From Phialocephala subalpina (taxonomy: Eukaryota > Ascomycota > Leotiomycetes > Helotiales > Mollisiaceae): a DNA stretch of 64,000 bases. The stretch covers positions 1,256,882 to 1,320,881 of the forward strand of contig FJOG01000011.1 in the NCBI GenBank assembly GCA_900073065.1, in the 5' to 3' direction. Numbering within the stretch: the stretch's first letter is position 1; each line of letters opens with the position of its first letter. The position numbers and the translations under genes were made by a program. The notes under the pieces were generated by a model. That model was not told the origin of the DNA. It saw only the letters and a program-made list of their open reading frames with translations, and did not search any database. Positions 21,844 through 32,592 of this stretch are shown here, one piece after another.

Positions 21844-22731
21844 TCAGGGTACACTGTCCGAGCCAGGAGGGATGTATTTCTGACATTCGCGCCAACCCAA
21901 GACAGAACGAATGCATTTGACGTTCCAGTCCTTGATCTCAGTGGGGAAGAACTCTTCTTCAGGGAACTCAAAGCCCTCAAGACTCTCAAATTCTGGTGGC
22001 GTAGTACGCAGGAGTCGCAGGTCGATGGTCAATCCATCCTCCAAAAACAAACGGCCTGCACCGTCACCAACCATGAAGCTTAACCATTCCTGCACTGGTT
22101 GGACGATCAGGAATTCTTCCAGGCCCCTCAGTGACTCAACTGATCGTCGAAAGGCTTCTAAGAAGCCTGGTAGATCATTGAGAGTCTTGGAGCCTGGGGC
22201 ACCAGCCACGCGAGTTCCAAATGCCGAGATGTCCACTGACAAGAAGCGGATTTTGGTGACCTCTTCAGCGTTGAGAATGCTGAATAACAATGGTAGATAT
22301 TGATAGAGAACCTCGCTGACGTGTAGAGTATCGAGCTCAAAGTTGAATCGAGTCATTGGAGGGAACCAGATAGATCCGAAGCAGAGCTTATACGATGATA
22401 GAGCTTCTTGCCTCGATTCGTGGCAGACCTCAAGTGCGGTCGGGGTCTTGGTGAATGAGCAAAAGCCGTGTCGAGTGTGAGAACGCACCCTCAAATCACG
22501 AAATATTTCGTGAGTCGAATCTGCGTCACCAAAGTGTACCTCTACGACTCGAGGCTCGAATGTCTTGCGCCAAATCAGCCTTCTCATCTCTTCAGGCAGT
22601 CTGGGAAAGCAGGTAAACGTGTCAAGGGGGGTCTCCCGACGAGGATAGTTTAAAACCATGACTGCGAGTAGTTCTGAACGATACTGGTGATGCGGGTGAT
22701 TCGAAATGAATTGGTGGAAGAGATGCTCCAT
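21844..22731 (-). CDS. 2EXR domain protein (paralogue of the neighbour)
   Basis: A single exon of 295 residues from the ATG at 22731; an internal ATG at 22659 would give a start much closer to the paralogue's (13 residues before the motif) and may be the real one. The 2EXR core FTCFPRLPEEMRRLIWR, then FEPRVVEVHF, then TPTALEVCHESRQEALSSYK is clear. The order of blocks matches the 2EXR gene just downstream (20458-21426), including LDTL and the LPLLFSIL segment (LPLFFSIM in the neighbour). It lacks the acidic tail of its neighbour and ends after a short Trp-containing segment. The two copies are well diverged, so the duplication is not recent. Function is unknown. Confidence 0.85.
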   Translation of the reverse strand: MEHLFHQFISNHPHHQYRSELLAVMVLNYPRRETPLDTFTCFPRLPEEMRRLIWRKTFEPRVVEVHFGDADSTHEIFRDLRVRSHTRHGFCSFTKTPTALEVCHESRQEALSSYKLCFGSIWFPPMTRFNFELDTLHVSEVLYQYLPLLFSILNAEEVTKIRFLSVDISAFGTRVAGAPGSKTLNDLPGFLEAFRRSVESLRGLEEFLIVQPVQEWLSFMVGDGAGRLFLEDGLTIDLRLLRTTPPEFESLEGFEFPEEEFFPTEIKDWNVKCIRSVLGWRECQKYIPPGSDSVP

Positions 22732-23809
22732 GATGTGAGGTTGAAAACATTTCCACTTGGTTGTCCTGCCGACAGCATGACACTAAAGGTCAACACGAGG
22801 CAAGCGATCGATTGAATTTCACCCATCGTCGCATCAATTCTACTGAGGTATTGAAAGCTAAGTTAACCGTGACGGGTAGAATGTGCTCTTTTCTCGATTC
22901 TGATAATGGCACAAGATACTTCCAGTCGGAAGACCTATCAGACCGTTGTTCCGATCCTCGAAGCACCAATCAGACTCAGCTGTCGAGAAAACAAGACTTC
23001 GAGAGCAAACACGAGACATCAAGTGATTATCCATACCATGAGGCGAAGACAGGCGGTCATATTTGGAGCTGGTTTGGTATCATCTAGCCTCCCAGAGCTC
23101 AATTCGAAGTTCCAGCGTCTCAAGAAGACCACGAGTATGATTACTTCTTCACTTGAAGAGTAGATTTGCTGGAACCGAGGTTCCACCGCAGATCTTAAGT
23201 TATAATGTTCATGGCATGTTACGTGGTTCTTCTTTTCGCGGAAACTGTAGCTGTCAAGGGTTTTTTTTTCTAAGACATCGCTTTTCGTCTTCCGAGAGTT
23301 GATCAAAAAAATATACTTGTGCAGGGACGATTTGCACATACAACTGGACGATCAAAAATCCAGCAGAAACCGGTCGTTCTTCTATAGAATGTCAACTCGA
23401 TACTGTCCACGAAAGAACCACCTCTATTCCTTCACTAGGGGAATTTCATTCTTTCCGGATCAAGTCTGACACTCTTGCTCATCGAATTGGTCCATTGGAA
23501 GTAGGCGTAAGGCGAGCTTGCAGAACCTCCTAACCCTTTAATTTATTCCCGCAATAACTCAATTTCGATACCCTTCCCAACAACAACTCAGGAAGCAAGT
23601 TCACAATACTTCCTCGACAGCCAAGGACCACAAGCCACTGGCGGGAAGCCACAGCCCACGTGCTTGCCTGATCCAATCACTCCTCGTTAGCGACATATCA
23701 CCAAGACATCAGGAAATCACGACCGCGAGAAACCTTTCACAAAACATTTCGGAATCGCAGGCGCGATACTCATCCCTCACTGCTTCTGAAGCGTTGCGCA
23801 GCGATTGAA
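22732..23809. other. Intergenic between divergent genes
   Basis: A shared upstream region of the minus-strand 2EXR gene and the plus-strand chromate transporter. Small open frames around 22.76-23.34 kb on both strands lack motifs. A T-run (ttttttttt) lies near 23262. I see no supported gene. Confidence 0.4.
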
Positions 23810-25508
23810 ATGGCAATCAGTTCGAGATGGAGTCTTGATCGCGTCGCGAAGCAAGTTTGGGATGTGCTGGAGCAGGGATGGTATTTGGGCTTCACGGCAT
23901 TTGGAGGACCGCCTGTTCATTTCAAGATTGTAAGTTCTCAAGACGATGATCATCGGGAAGTCGAGATGGGGTCGCACAGGATCGGGAAGACCTGAAAGTG
24001 AGCAGACCACGTGCTGACAAGAGGCAGTTCCATGACAAGTATGTCACGAAATTAGGATGGGTTGATGAGCAGATGGTGAGTCCTCATCTGAAAGGCTTGT
24101 GTTAAGTGCAATAGCTGAAATAGTGGCAGTATCAAGAACTTTTCGCTGTGTGTCAGGCATTCTCTGGACCGGGCAGCACGAAGATGTACTACTGTCTAAA
24201 TCTCATCCATTTCGGATTCTTGCCTGCTGTACTGGCTTTGGTAATTTGGACGTGGGTGAAGTTCTCAAGTTCTTAGGACAATGACTTACCCTTCTCAGCC
24301 TGCCTGGTGCTCTTGGCATGTACGGATTCGCAGTCGGCGTCTCTCACATTGGCGAAAGTCTCCCTCGCCAAGCCTACGCTCTCCTTTCTGGTCTGAATGC
24401 AGCAGTCGTCGGCATCATCGCACTTGCCGCTGTCCAGCTCGCTCAGAAAGCCATTACGGACAAGATGACCAGAATCCTTGTCTTCCTCGGAGCATGTGCA
24501 GGGCTATTGTACAACGCTCTTTGGTACTTCCCGTTGCTCATGTTCCTCGCTGGTTGCGTATCAGTCATCTTCGACTACCGAGTCTTGCATCCTGCCGTGA
24601 AAGGGGTTGTTGGACTATGGAGAAAGAAGAAGCAGCCGAGTCCAGAAGACCAAGGTCTTGAGCTACCAACCAGCGCCCAATCCAGAGACAGCAACCAACC
24701 TTCAACTGCTGCACCAGCAGCAGAATCGACCTCATCTGTCACGAAACGCAGCAAAGAACAATCCTCCACTCCTGTCGCCGAACCATCCGAAGAAGTCCCG
24801 GAGCCTCGCATCATTCCAGTAGCACGAACGCTCAGCATCTCGTGGCAATTCGGAATCGTTATTCTCGTCGCCTTCCTTCTAGTCTTCGTCGCCATTATGG
24901 TCCTCCGTGGCACATTGCCCAACAAGCCTCTCCTCTTCAGCCTCTTCTCCAACATGTTCCTCGCAGGAACGATCATTTTCGGTGGTGGTCCCGTCGTCAT
25001 TCCTCTGCTACGAGAATACGTCGTGGCGGAAGGATGGGTCTCACCGAGAGATTTCTTGTTAGGACTTGCTATCATCCAAGCGTTTCCGGGACCGAACTTC
25101 AATTTTGCGGTCTTTCTTGGAGGGTTGACGGCCGTGTTCGGCGGGTATAACGTTGCTGCTGGTGCTGTATTGGGTTATCTGGGAATATTTTTACCTGGGA
25201 TTGTGACGGTACATGGTACGATGGGAATATGGAGTGCGATCAGAGGCAAGAGATGGGTGAAGAGTGCTTTGAGAGGGATCAATGCTGCCGCCGTAGGCTT
25301 GATCTATACTGCTGTCTACAGATTGTGGCAAATTGGGTATGTTGACGAGGGGTTCGAGGCTGGCAAGAGTCTGGGAGATGATCCTTGGTGGGTAGTCGTC
25401 GCTGTTACAAGCTACGTGGGAGGAATGTGGTTCAAAGTCAGTGCACCAGTTGCAATCATATTGGGAGCAACGATGGGTTTAATCAGGTATGGTGTGGTAG
25501 TTCATTGA
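23810..25508 (+). CDS. Chromate ion transporter (CHR family, long two-domain form)
   Basis: Exons 23810-23929, 24028-24075, 24130-24251 and 24299-25508 give about 499 residues. The N-terminal half carries the CHR signature FTAFGGPPVHF, then DEQMYQELFAVCQAFSGPGS after splicing, then LPGALGMYGF. The C-terminal half repeats it as IIFGGGPVVIPLLREYV, IQAFPGPNFNF and a GIFLPGI segment. The halves are separated by a charged, Ser/Pro-rich cytosolic loop of about 110 residues. About ten hydrophobic segments can be seen. The family exports or exchanges chromate and related oxyanions with sulfate; in fungi its members have been linked to chromate resistance or sulfate handling. The protein is expected in the plasma membrane. 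The third exon start could be 24124 instead, adding two residues (Trp-Gln). Nothing suggests recent transfer; the introns are fungal in type. Confidence 0.9.
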
Positions 25509-25584
25509 ATCTCGTTGCTTCCAGTTGAGTATCTCCAGCCCTGCTGGACAGACATTCTCCCAAGCTTCCGAAGTACTCTAGAAT

Positions 25585-25662
25585 GCATACATGCTCTCCC
25601 CGTTCCGCCGTCGATATTCTCCAATGCTCCTCTCGTGCTCTACGATGCATACATGCTCTCCC
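25585..25662. repeat. Short direct repeat (16 bp, twice)
   Basis: The sequence gcatacatgctctccc occurs at 25585-25600 and 25647-25662, between the chromate transporter and the minus-strand gene. The second copy overlaps the last codons of the minus-strand protein (ends ESMYAS). Confidence 0.6.
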
Positions 25663-26471
25663 GCTCCTCGTACGGCCACCAGATCATGCTCGAAGACTTA
25701 TGCTTGTCCTGAGAGATCACACCCATAGTTGGGCGGAGAGTCAGTCCTGAAACCCGCTTTCGTCTTGCCTGCCTCTTCTCATCCAACAACTTTCCGCACC
25801 ACCTCTTCTCCTTCCTCTTCTCCAACTCTCGTGCTCGCCTAATGCCCGGATAGACCTTCTTCTTTGGCTTCGGAGTTGTAGCGGAAGTAGTGGTGGACGA
25901 AGTATTGCCAGCGGGAGGCCATTCGCGGAGAGTGTTGATCTGTATGTCGACAAATGCCTTCCTGTCGGCGCGGTCGTGGACGTCGTAGGATCTTCGGAAG
26001 ACGGGAGGTGCTTTGTTGGAGCCGGGACCTTGATACAGACGCAGCGATTTTCCGCTGGTGGACATGACAATGAAGTAGGAGAAGGACGATTTGACATCCG
26101 GGTGCGTGATCATCTAGAACGGTCAATTGATGGTCACAGATATTGTTGGAAGGATATTGGCTTACCTTTTGGTGGGAAGGAACGAGGAACCACTTGACCT
26201 TGGAGTGTGTGTTGAATTTGAAGTCCTCGACGGTCTTGAAAGTGTTCCAGAACATATGGGTGGCGACGCTGTAGTATTGGGCCACGATTTCAGCGGGAGA
26301 ATCGTCGTGGTGCTTGTACTGTTTTCGGAGCTTGAGGAGCTTGAGAATGTGTTTGATGTGTTTGGCCTTCGACATCTCATCGGTGGACAGTCCCATCTCT
26401 CGGAGGAGGGTTCTTCGGTCCGGCCAAGTAACCTCGTCCAGAGGGGAAGAAGCGGTGATTGCGTCTGACAT
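25640..26471 (-). CDS. Conserved-looking protein of unknown function
   Basis: Exons (minus strand) 26471-26166 and 26113-25640 give 259 residues; the intron is 52 bases (GTAAGC...TAG, phase 0). I do not recognise the family. The first half is helical and charged (LKLLKLRKQYKHHDD), then contains VATHMFWNTFKTVEDFKF and VKWFLVPSHQK, which runs across the splice into MITHPDVKSSFSYFIVMS. The pattern of buried aromatic residues suggests a folded domain of about 150 residues. The C-terminus is basic (KPKKKVYPGIRRARELEKRKEKRW). There is no signal peptide or membrane segment. It converges with the chromate transporter and ends within 135 bases of it. Confidence 0.7.
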
Positions 26472-28016
26472 CTTGACAGCGATGGGAGGAGGATGGTGGT
26501 TGAGATGAGAAGTTGATGGAGGAAGAAGATTATTGGCAGTGGAAGAAGTGTAATAGTCGTCTGAGATGTTGGCAGTGGCATGTGAAGAAGTGGGAGAGTT
26601 GACGACGCTGAAGAAGACGACAAGAAGTTGAAGACGAAGGAATTAAATACAAAATCTTGCAGCCACAACGAAATTTTCCTCGAGAACGAGACAATGGCAA
26701 GGAAGGCACATGCGAGAAACGAGTGTTGCTATTGTGGCTTTCCCAGATTTTGGTGCGATCAAGGGCACAGTGCTAAGCGAGAAAGGGATGAATTGAACTC
26801 CGAACTTCTCAATGCCGAAGCGAACACAATGTTAAGGAGAGCGGCTACAGTCTATAGTATTGTGAAGATGTCCGAGATGGATTTGAGAGATAGTACAAGA
26901 ATAATGTCTATATTCTGGTAGATGCGAATGAAGTGATTGTGAATATGATAGCCGGAACCTTGGCCGGCAGCCGTCATCGCGACAATGACGGCCCTTGTAT
27001 GGAACTCTATGAATAACTTTACATTAATAAATGAAAACATAAATTGAATATTAGTTGTCTCATCAATCAATATTAAGGTTGCTTGGTATGCTCTTTTGCT
27101 TTGAAGTGAACTGACTGAGGGATTTGGGGGGTGAAGTTGATCTCACGAGTCGAAGGTGTCTTGTTCGGGTCATTTACAGCTTTTCAAGAGCTTCTTGATT
27201 ACTGTTGTAGGCCTGAACTCTACTTGTTAGAGGAGGGGTAGAAAGGGGGAGGCTTCGGAAGCACCCTCGCGAACATCTTACACGTGACATTTAGGATAGC
27301 TCTTGCCATGGTCCAGGAGGATCGGTGAGATCTCTATCTCTAGATTACAACTTTTGAATTTCAAAAGCCTGTCCCTTAGATCAGGATCTGATAAGCTAGA
27401 AAGAAATATGGTAAAAGGGTTACGCCACGTGACTATAATCTTGATCAAGACTTCTTGATTGAGACATAGCCTGTGGCTATTTTCAATATGGTGATATCTC
27501 CAAGAAGCTTTACTCTAAGTGTTTGTCTGCTTTCAGGAAACGATGGTGGCAAGCAAACGCAATAGATGATAGATCGAGGCAACTTCACCGACAAAGTAAG
27601 TTCGAGAGTCCTCGAACATCAATGACGACGATCTGTTTTCTCAATCCTCTGACTCTCCCGTTCAATGTGAAGTCTTAGGAAATCATCAAGCTTATCTTGA
27701 TATGAAAAAGAACATCTTTGTGGAAGGAGCAACCAAGCGAATCAGTCCAAGAACGGTGCGATGATCAAACTAGAGTCGCAATTTCAGAAAACATCAAGAG
27801 CATGAGTATTGCACTACATTGACAGATAGCAGCAGCATATAAAGGTTGTAGAAATGCTGAATCGCATGCAGCGTGAGAGAAGCAGACACAAACGACTATT
27901 GCATCTGAGATAATTGCCAATGCCATCACACATAAACTCAGACACTCTGACTTTTTCAACCATCAGTCATTCTAACATCCCTATCTCCATCAAGGCCCAT
28001 CCATGCCCATCACTCC
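26472..28016. other. Intergenic with one possible small ORF
   Basis: Apart from the small Cys-containing ORF at 26694-26921 (listed separately), no supported gene is seen. A perfect 17-base palindrome, cttttgaatttcaaaag, lies at about 27352-27368; nearly the same palindrome occurs in an intron near 45.58 kb. Confidence 0.4.
26694..26921 (+). CDS. Possible small Cys-containing ORF
   Basis: 75 codons from an ATG. The N-terminal part holds NECCYCGFPRFWCDQGH, in which three or four Cys and one His could bind a metal as in a zinc knuckle, followed by a helical charged region (SAKRERDELNSELLNAEAN). It has no introns and I do not recognise a homologue. It might be a genuine small gene or a chance ORF; the Cys/His cluster is the only support. 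Confidence 0.25.
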   Translation: MARKAHARNECCYCGFPRFWCDQGHSAKRERDELNSELLNAEANTMLRRAATVYSIVKMSEMDLRDSTRIMSIFW

Positions 28017-28469
28017 TTACGGCGACCACATTGCCAACGGGTTCGTTGCATTCGCCGGCCTTTCCTGTATGACATCCCAATGCTCCACGATGCAGCTTCC
28101 ATTCATGTGCAGAACATCCACCCCAGCTGCAGGCAGAGCTCCCGTCTGATCCTGTCTGAAATGGACCCATCCCGTGCTGTTGTAGAAGGCAGCATGCATA
28201 ATGCTGATATTGACCGACGGCATGAGGGCAGTGAGGAAGGTGATAGCGTTGTCTCGTCCCGACAGGGCGTAAGGATTGTGCTGAGTGTAGTTGACGTCTA
28301 CATGATCGGTAAATGCACCTTTCGCGTCTTTCTTGATGTAGAACTTCGTGACGAATTCGAAGAAGATTGCTTTCTGGGCTGTCTCGTTGACTGGTGTGGA
28401 GGGGCAGTAACTTGCAGCCGAGCCCAGTGACAGGACCAAGAAGAGGGGAAGGAGAATGTTGAGCTTCAT
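28017..28469 (-). CDS. Secreted SnoaL-like (NTF2-fold) protein
   Basis: A single exon of 150 residues. A signal peptide is clear (MKLNILLPLFLVLSLGSAAS). The rest fits the SnoaL-like/NTF2 fold: FFEFVTKFYIKKDAKGAFTD, then YTQHNPYALSGRDNAITFL, which is the family's YIQHNP-type box, then VHFRQ and IVEHWDVIQE near the C-terminus. Fungal and bacterial SnoaL-like proteins include small cyclases and isomerases, but many have no known substrate. There are four or more N-glycosylation sequons (NET, NYT, NIS, NST, NGS). The length is normal for the family. An AT-rich TATA-like stretch (atatat) lies about 70 bases upstream of the start. Confidence 0.8.
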   Translation of the reverse strand: MKLNILLPLFLVLSLGSAASYCPSTPVNETAQKAIFFEFVTKFYIKKDAKGAFTDHVDVNYTQHNPYALSGRDNAITFLTALMPSVNISIMHAAFYNSTGWVHFRQDQTGALPAAGVDVLHMNGSCIVEHWDVIQERPANATNPLAMWSP

Positions 28470-30160
28470 GATGTTGAAGTTTGTTCCTGCGTAAAATGTT
28501 CTGTTCCTGCAGGAATTGACGGGCGAGGGGTTGAATATATGGAGCGGCCAATAGCCGAAATGTTATTGAGATGCCGGATGATTCCAGCACAAATGAATTG
28601 CCCTCGCCTGCAGATCGGAGATCTCAATCTAATGAAAACATGCCGCACAAACCAAAATAGTTCTGTCGTAAGCGGAAATTTCGTGGGGATATCCGCATAT
28701 CTACCTCGAGAACACAGTAAGTAAGATCATAACGGCTCAAGTAAAGTCTGGTGGGATAGCAAACATAGAACTTCCGCAAACGCCATGCACTACTCGCATC
28801 TCTGCCGGTCATCTGAGGCACATGGAAGAAGTCAATTCGATGGGAAAGTATTGAAAATGCGGGTTGTAAGTTGGCAATAAAGATCTCATTGATCCATACG
28901 AAAACGTTCAAAAGTCAATCTCATCTCCCGAATTCTAGTGAAAAGCTTGAGGACGCCAAGAGAAATTATCGGCAGTATACCGAAAGCATCGTGATGATAG
29001 TGTCTCGAGTACTCAAGTGGCGTTGAAATAGGCTTCATTTGTTTTGAAATCAAGGCTGAATAGTATCTGAGAGTCAAAGGGGTTGGCGAACAGTGCTCAC
29101 TTGCAGGGCTGTTGTTGATCGCCGCACGATCAATAAGGATCATTAAGGATCATTAAGGATCAGTCCATTACCGATCAATCGATCGATCGGATCATATGAT
29201 CATTAGCTTACTAATCGGATCAACAACAGCCCTGCTCACTTGGCAGCTTTTCCGCAACGAAGCACTGCTTGAAAAGTCAAAGCTCGCATTGAAAGTAGAT
29301 TACGCCTGCTCTCCGTCTGCCAACGATCAGTTGCACATTCCGACCTGTCCAAAGTCAAAGTCAGCCGCGCCTGATTGTGACAGGTAAGTTCGAGAAGCAT
29401 ATTCGAGAGTTGCGGCCAGCAATTAGCCATTCAACGCGATCGAGTTGCATACATGCTAACTTGATATGCCAAGTAGGTCCAAGTCCTGCGCATTCGCAAC
29501 ATTGTTCATAAAGACTAGCAGAATAGCTGCAACTTGCGACCATCCCAGAGCTGAAGAACAATACATGGCGTCCAAACTCCTGTCCGGAAGATTGGGGGAG
29601 CGGAACAATTGGAACATCTCTCAAGCAGCAATTCGAAGCTCCTATCGTTAGACTTAATCGACTTTGGAGACGATTTGTCGTTCCTCGCTGAAGATTTGTG
29701 TGGAAATCATCATTTCTTCCACCCTCTGCAACTTCAAGATGCGGTTCTTTGATCTTGGAGCTGCAATCCAAGCTGCGTCGACAGGCTATCGTGGGAGTAA
29801 CGTAGGAGATATCAGACGACATCTGTATCGCACTGCGATTGAGATAATGACGATGCGAAGTGTCTCGAATGTCTGTTGATGTTGATGATGGATGAAGAAG
29901 TCTCGGTCGATGTTGCCACGAATACCAAACGAAAGGAAGGCACATCCCACGGATCCAGGCTTCCGCTCAGGAACACTGATCGCTAAAACAAACCCCGCCA
30001 ACCCCGCACTTGGAGACTCCATCTTCTCCTCCAAAAACCTGCCCTGTACGTACATCAATGTCACGAACAGCTAGAAAAAAAACTTCAAGATCATCCGAAC
30101 GTTACATTCCTTGACATCGGTCCGAGTCAAAGCCCGCGAAGTTCTTGAGAAATCCGGGGA
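28470..30160. other. Intergenic region containing a MITE
   Basis: No supported protein gene. Many overlapping open frames occur on the minus strand (29.24-29.95 kb) but none has motifs. The clear feature is the hAT-type MITE at 29104-29234. Confidence 0.4.
29096..29242. mobile_element. hAT-type MITE (131 bp) with 8-bp target-site duplication
   Basis: Terminal inverted repeats of 17 bases match perfectly: CAGGGCTGTTGTTGATC at 29104-29120 and its reverse complement at 29218-29234. Directly outside are identical 8-base direct repeats, CTCACTTG, at 29096-29103 and 29235-29242. A CAGGG-type terminus with an 8-bp duplication is the signature of the hAT superfamily. The interior is only about 97 bases, contains GATC-rich short repeats (three aggatca units and a cgatcgatcg run) and codes for nothing, so it is a non-autonomous element. 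No hAT transposase is seen in the window. Confidence 0.85.
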
Positions 30161-30168
30161 TATAAATA
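30161..30168 (+). promoter_or_regulatory. TATA box of the GH43 gene
   Basis: The sequence tataaata lies 42 bases before the ATG at 30210, in a plausible position for a short 5' leader. Confidence 0.5.
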
Positions 30169-30209
30169 CTTCGCCATGGATCCTGCGCAGGAAGATCAGA
30201 CAAGCAATC

Positions 30210-31505
30210 ATGCAGCTCTTCAACCTCCTAGTAGTAGTTGTTGTGGCTTCGGCACAGAATATCAATAATGGCGGGTCCTCGAACTTTACGAATGTTGGAA
30301 CCAATTCGACGACTAATACCACGTATTCAAATCCTATCATGACTTTGAATGTTGGTGATCCGTAAGTCTTTTCAAGTCCATTGATGTCCCAGTCGAAGCT
30401 GATTTGCGCTAGATGGATGACACGATACCAATCTAATGGTGAAGGATGGTACCTCTTCACATACTCAACCAACGACAACGTGACGTTGAAGCGATCTCAA
30501 TCTCTCACGGATGACTGGGACCATGCGGAGGAGAGAGTTGTGTTCAATCCAGATCCAGACAGCGGTCTTCCATATGCCACTGATGTACGTTTTCCTTCGA
30601 ACACTTCACCATCATTCTGACGAAAACTAGCTCTGGGCTCCGGAAATCCACAACATCTCTGGGACCTGGTACATCATCTTCAGTGCAACACCTGATCATG
30701 ACGCTCCACCACCGCTCCAAGACGCAATGTGCCCGTTCGAATGTCCAGCCGTCAACCATCGAATGTTCGTTCTGCAAGGCGATGGACCTGACCCGTGGAC
30801 TTCGAACTTCACCATGAAAGGCATGTTGAATACTTTCGATCAATTTGCCATCGATGGAACGTACTTCCAATACAACGATCAGCTGTACCACATTTACAGC
30901 TGCTGGGAGAACACGTATAGTGCTTGGCCAGCAAATCTCTGCATCACCCAGCTCTCGGACCCTTGGACTGTGGTGTCGAATTTGACGGATCGAAGGATGA
31001 TTTCTGTGCCAAATGAGCCATGGGAGCAGGTGCCATATGGTCGAGCTGGGAGACTGGCGACTAATGAGGGCCCCGAGCAATTGGTCAATCCAACAACTGG
31101 ACAGAACTTCGTGCTTTACTCTGCGGCAAGAGTCAACACCCCATTTTACTGTATCGGTATGCTGGAACTGGTCGGAAATGATCCAATGCAGTACCAGAGC
31201 TGGAAGAAGCATACAGACGGATGTGTGTTCCACCAAAACACACAGGCAGGGGTGTACGGGACTGGACATGCGAGCTATACTACAAGTCCGGATGGAAGTG
31301 AGGAGTATATTGTGTATCATGCGCTGACAACTCCGAATCCGCCGTGTAAGGACCTGAGTTGAGGAAGAGGACTTCGCTGACTTTAACAGCAAATATCTAC
31401 CGAACGGTGAGGACGCAGCAGTTCACTTGGAACGAGGATGGCACGCCGAACTTTCCTCTCGCCTCAAATGGACCCTTCCCAGCGCCAAAAGGACAAACAC
31501 ATTGA
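30210..31505 (+). CDS. Secreted glycoside hydrolase family 43 enzyme
   Basis: Exons 30210-30361, 30413-30584, 30631-31345 and 31390-31505 give 384 residues. A signal peptide (MQLFNLLVVVVVASAQ) and a sequon-rich linker open the protein. Five-bladed propeller GH43 landmarks are in order: GDPW (catalytic base Asp near residue 50), LWAPEIH after the second splice, and NEGPEQL, whose Glu is the likely general acid. A third acidic residue that tunes the acid's pKa is expected between them. Members act on arabinose- or xylose-containing plant polysaccharides (arabinofuranosidase, xylosidase). I cannot choose the substrate. All splices keep the family's motifs and give a frame that ends 12 residues after FPLASNG. 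It is an extracellular plant-wall-degrading enzyme. Confidence 0.87.
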
Positions 31506-32592
31506 GTGGAAGCGTCCTCTGCGAGGAACTTCGATGTCGCTGTTGAGTCCTTTGTATATACGAATAGATCATAGTGAGTGTTCAAAACATGAAGCCTGTC
31601 TCAGGGCCATATCCGTGGTCGGTCAGAGAGGACACTGGTCAGACACGATGAAATTTAGCGAACCTCACCCACCCCTTTTTCCGTAAGTGATAACAGCTCG
31701 AGTGAGATACAATTTTGGCAAGTCATCTCTGGTACTGACATAACTTTTCGAAAAGAGAGGAAATAAATTTGTTCGTGAAGGGGGAATTGGAGAAGATCAC
31801 TGGCCCGCCATACGAGAAGCCTTGGCAGCCCCTTCCGAAGCAGACGACGTCGCTTCATAGTACAGCTCTCAAAGCCATTCCTCGAGTTCCACGACTCCAT
31901 CGAGATAGCGATTCCCATCCAAATTCAGATCTAGTTCCATATCTCCAATCATACCCCAACGAAGCCAAACCTTGTCTCAACCCCTGCCTGCAATTCCAGT
32001 AGATCGGCAGCATAGAGCCGAACCTAGAGCAGCTATTATGCTGACAGCAACGAAGCTGCGGGGTAGTTTGTGGGGTTCCATTGGAAAGCCACGAGGCGTT
32101 CCTCCCCGGTGTTATGTCTTGGGGGGATATGCGAAGCTGTCGAGGTGGTTCTCAGAAGGCGTTGTTTGTGCTTTGTCCCAAGATTCGAATTGAGATGGTG
32201 GATACAGATTGAAAGATCCTGCACTTCGGATGAACCTCGCATGCGATGAGAGTCATGCTTACCTGAAGATATATACCAACCTTATGCTGTGATACGCGAA
32301 CTTCCTGCTTGATTGGTATTGTTAAGACCTTTGTAAGTCGGCCAACGTATCAGAGTTCGATGGCTATCAGTGCTGCACTGGTGGGTCGCATCTCCAGGAT
32401 TCCCCGTGCTTGTCCACCCCACATCCATGACTGCCATGGTTGCAAGGAGCGGAGAAGCTTGTCAAGCTACCATGCGGGGCCGGGGTAGCTGAGCCAGGAG
32501 CCGGCATAAAGATGCTGAAATGACCACAAGGAAACTCAATCTCCATCCCTGAATTTCTGAGAGAAGCCTCGTCTACCTTCAAAATAAGCAAA
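31506..32592. other. Intergenic
   Basis: The 3' flank of the GH43 gene and the promoter of the MFS transporter. Open frames near 31.66-32.2 kb on both strands lack motifs. I see nothing to report. Confidence 0.4.

Noticed and set aside
29360..29945. Minus-strand ORF (194 codons) next to the MITE as a possible transposase
   Set aside because: It has no hAT transposase motifs and the MITE ends well before it.
30544..31392. 282-codon minus-strand open frame over the GH43 gene
   Set aside because: Antisense to a GH43 gene whose motifs and splices are consistent; no motifs of its own.
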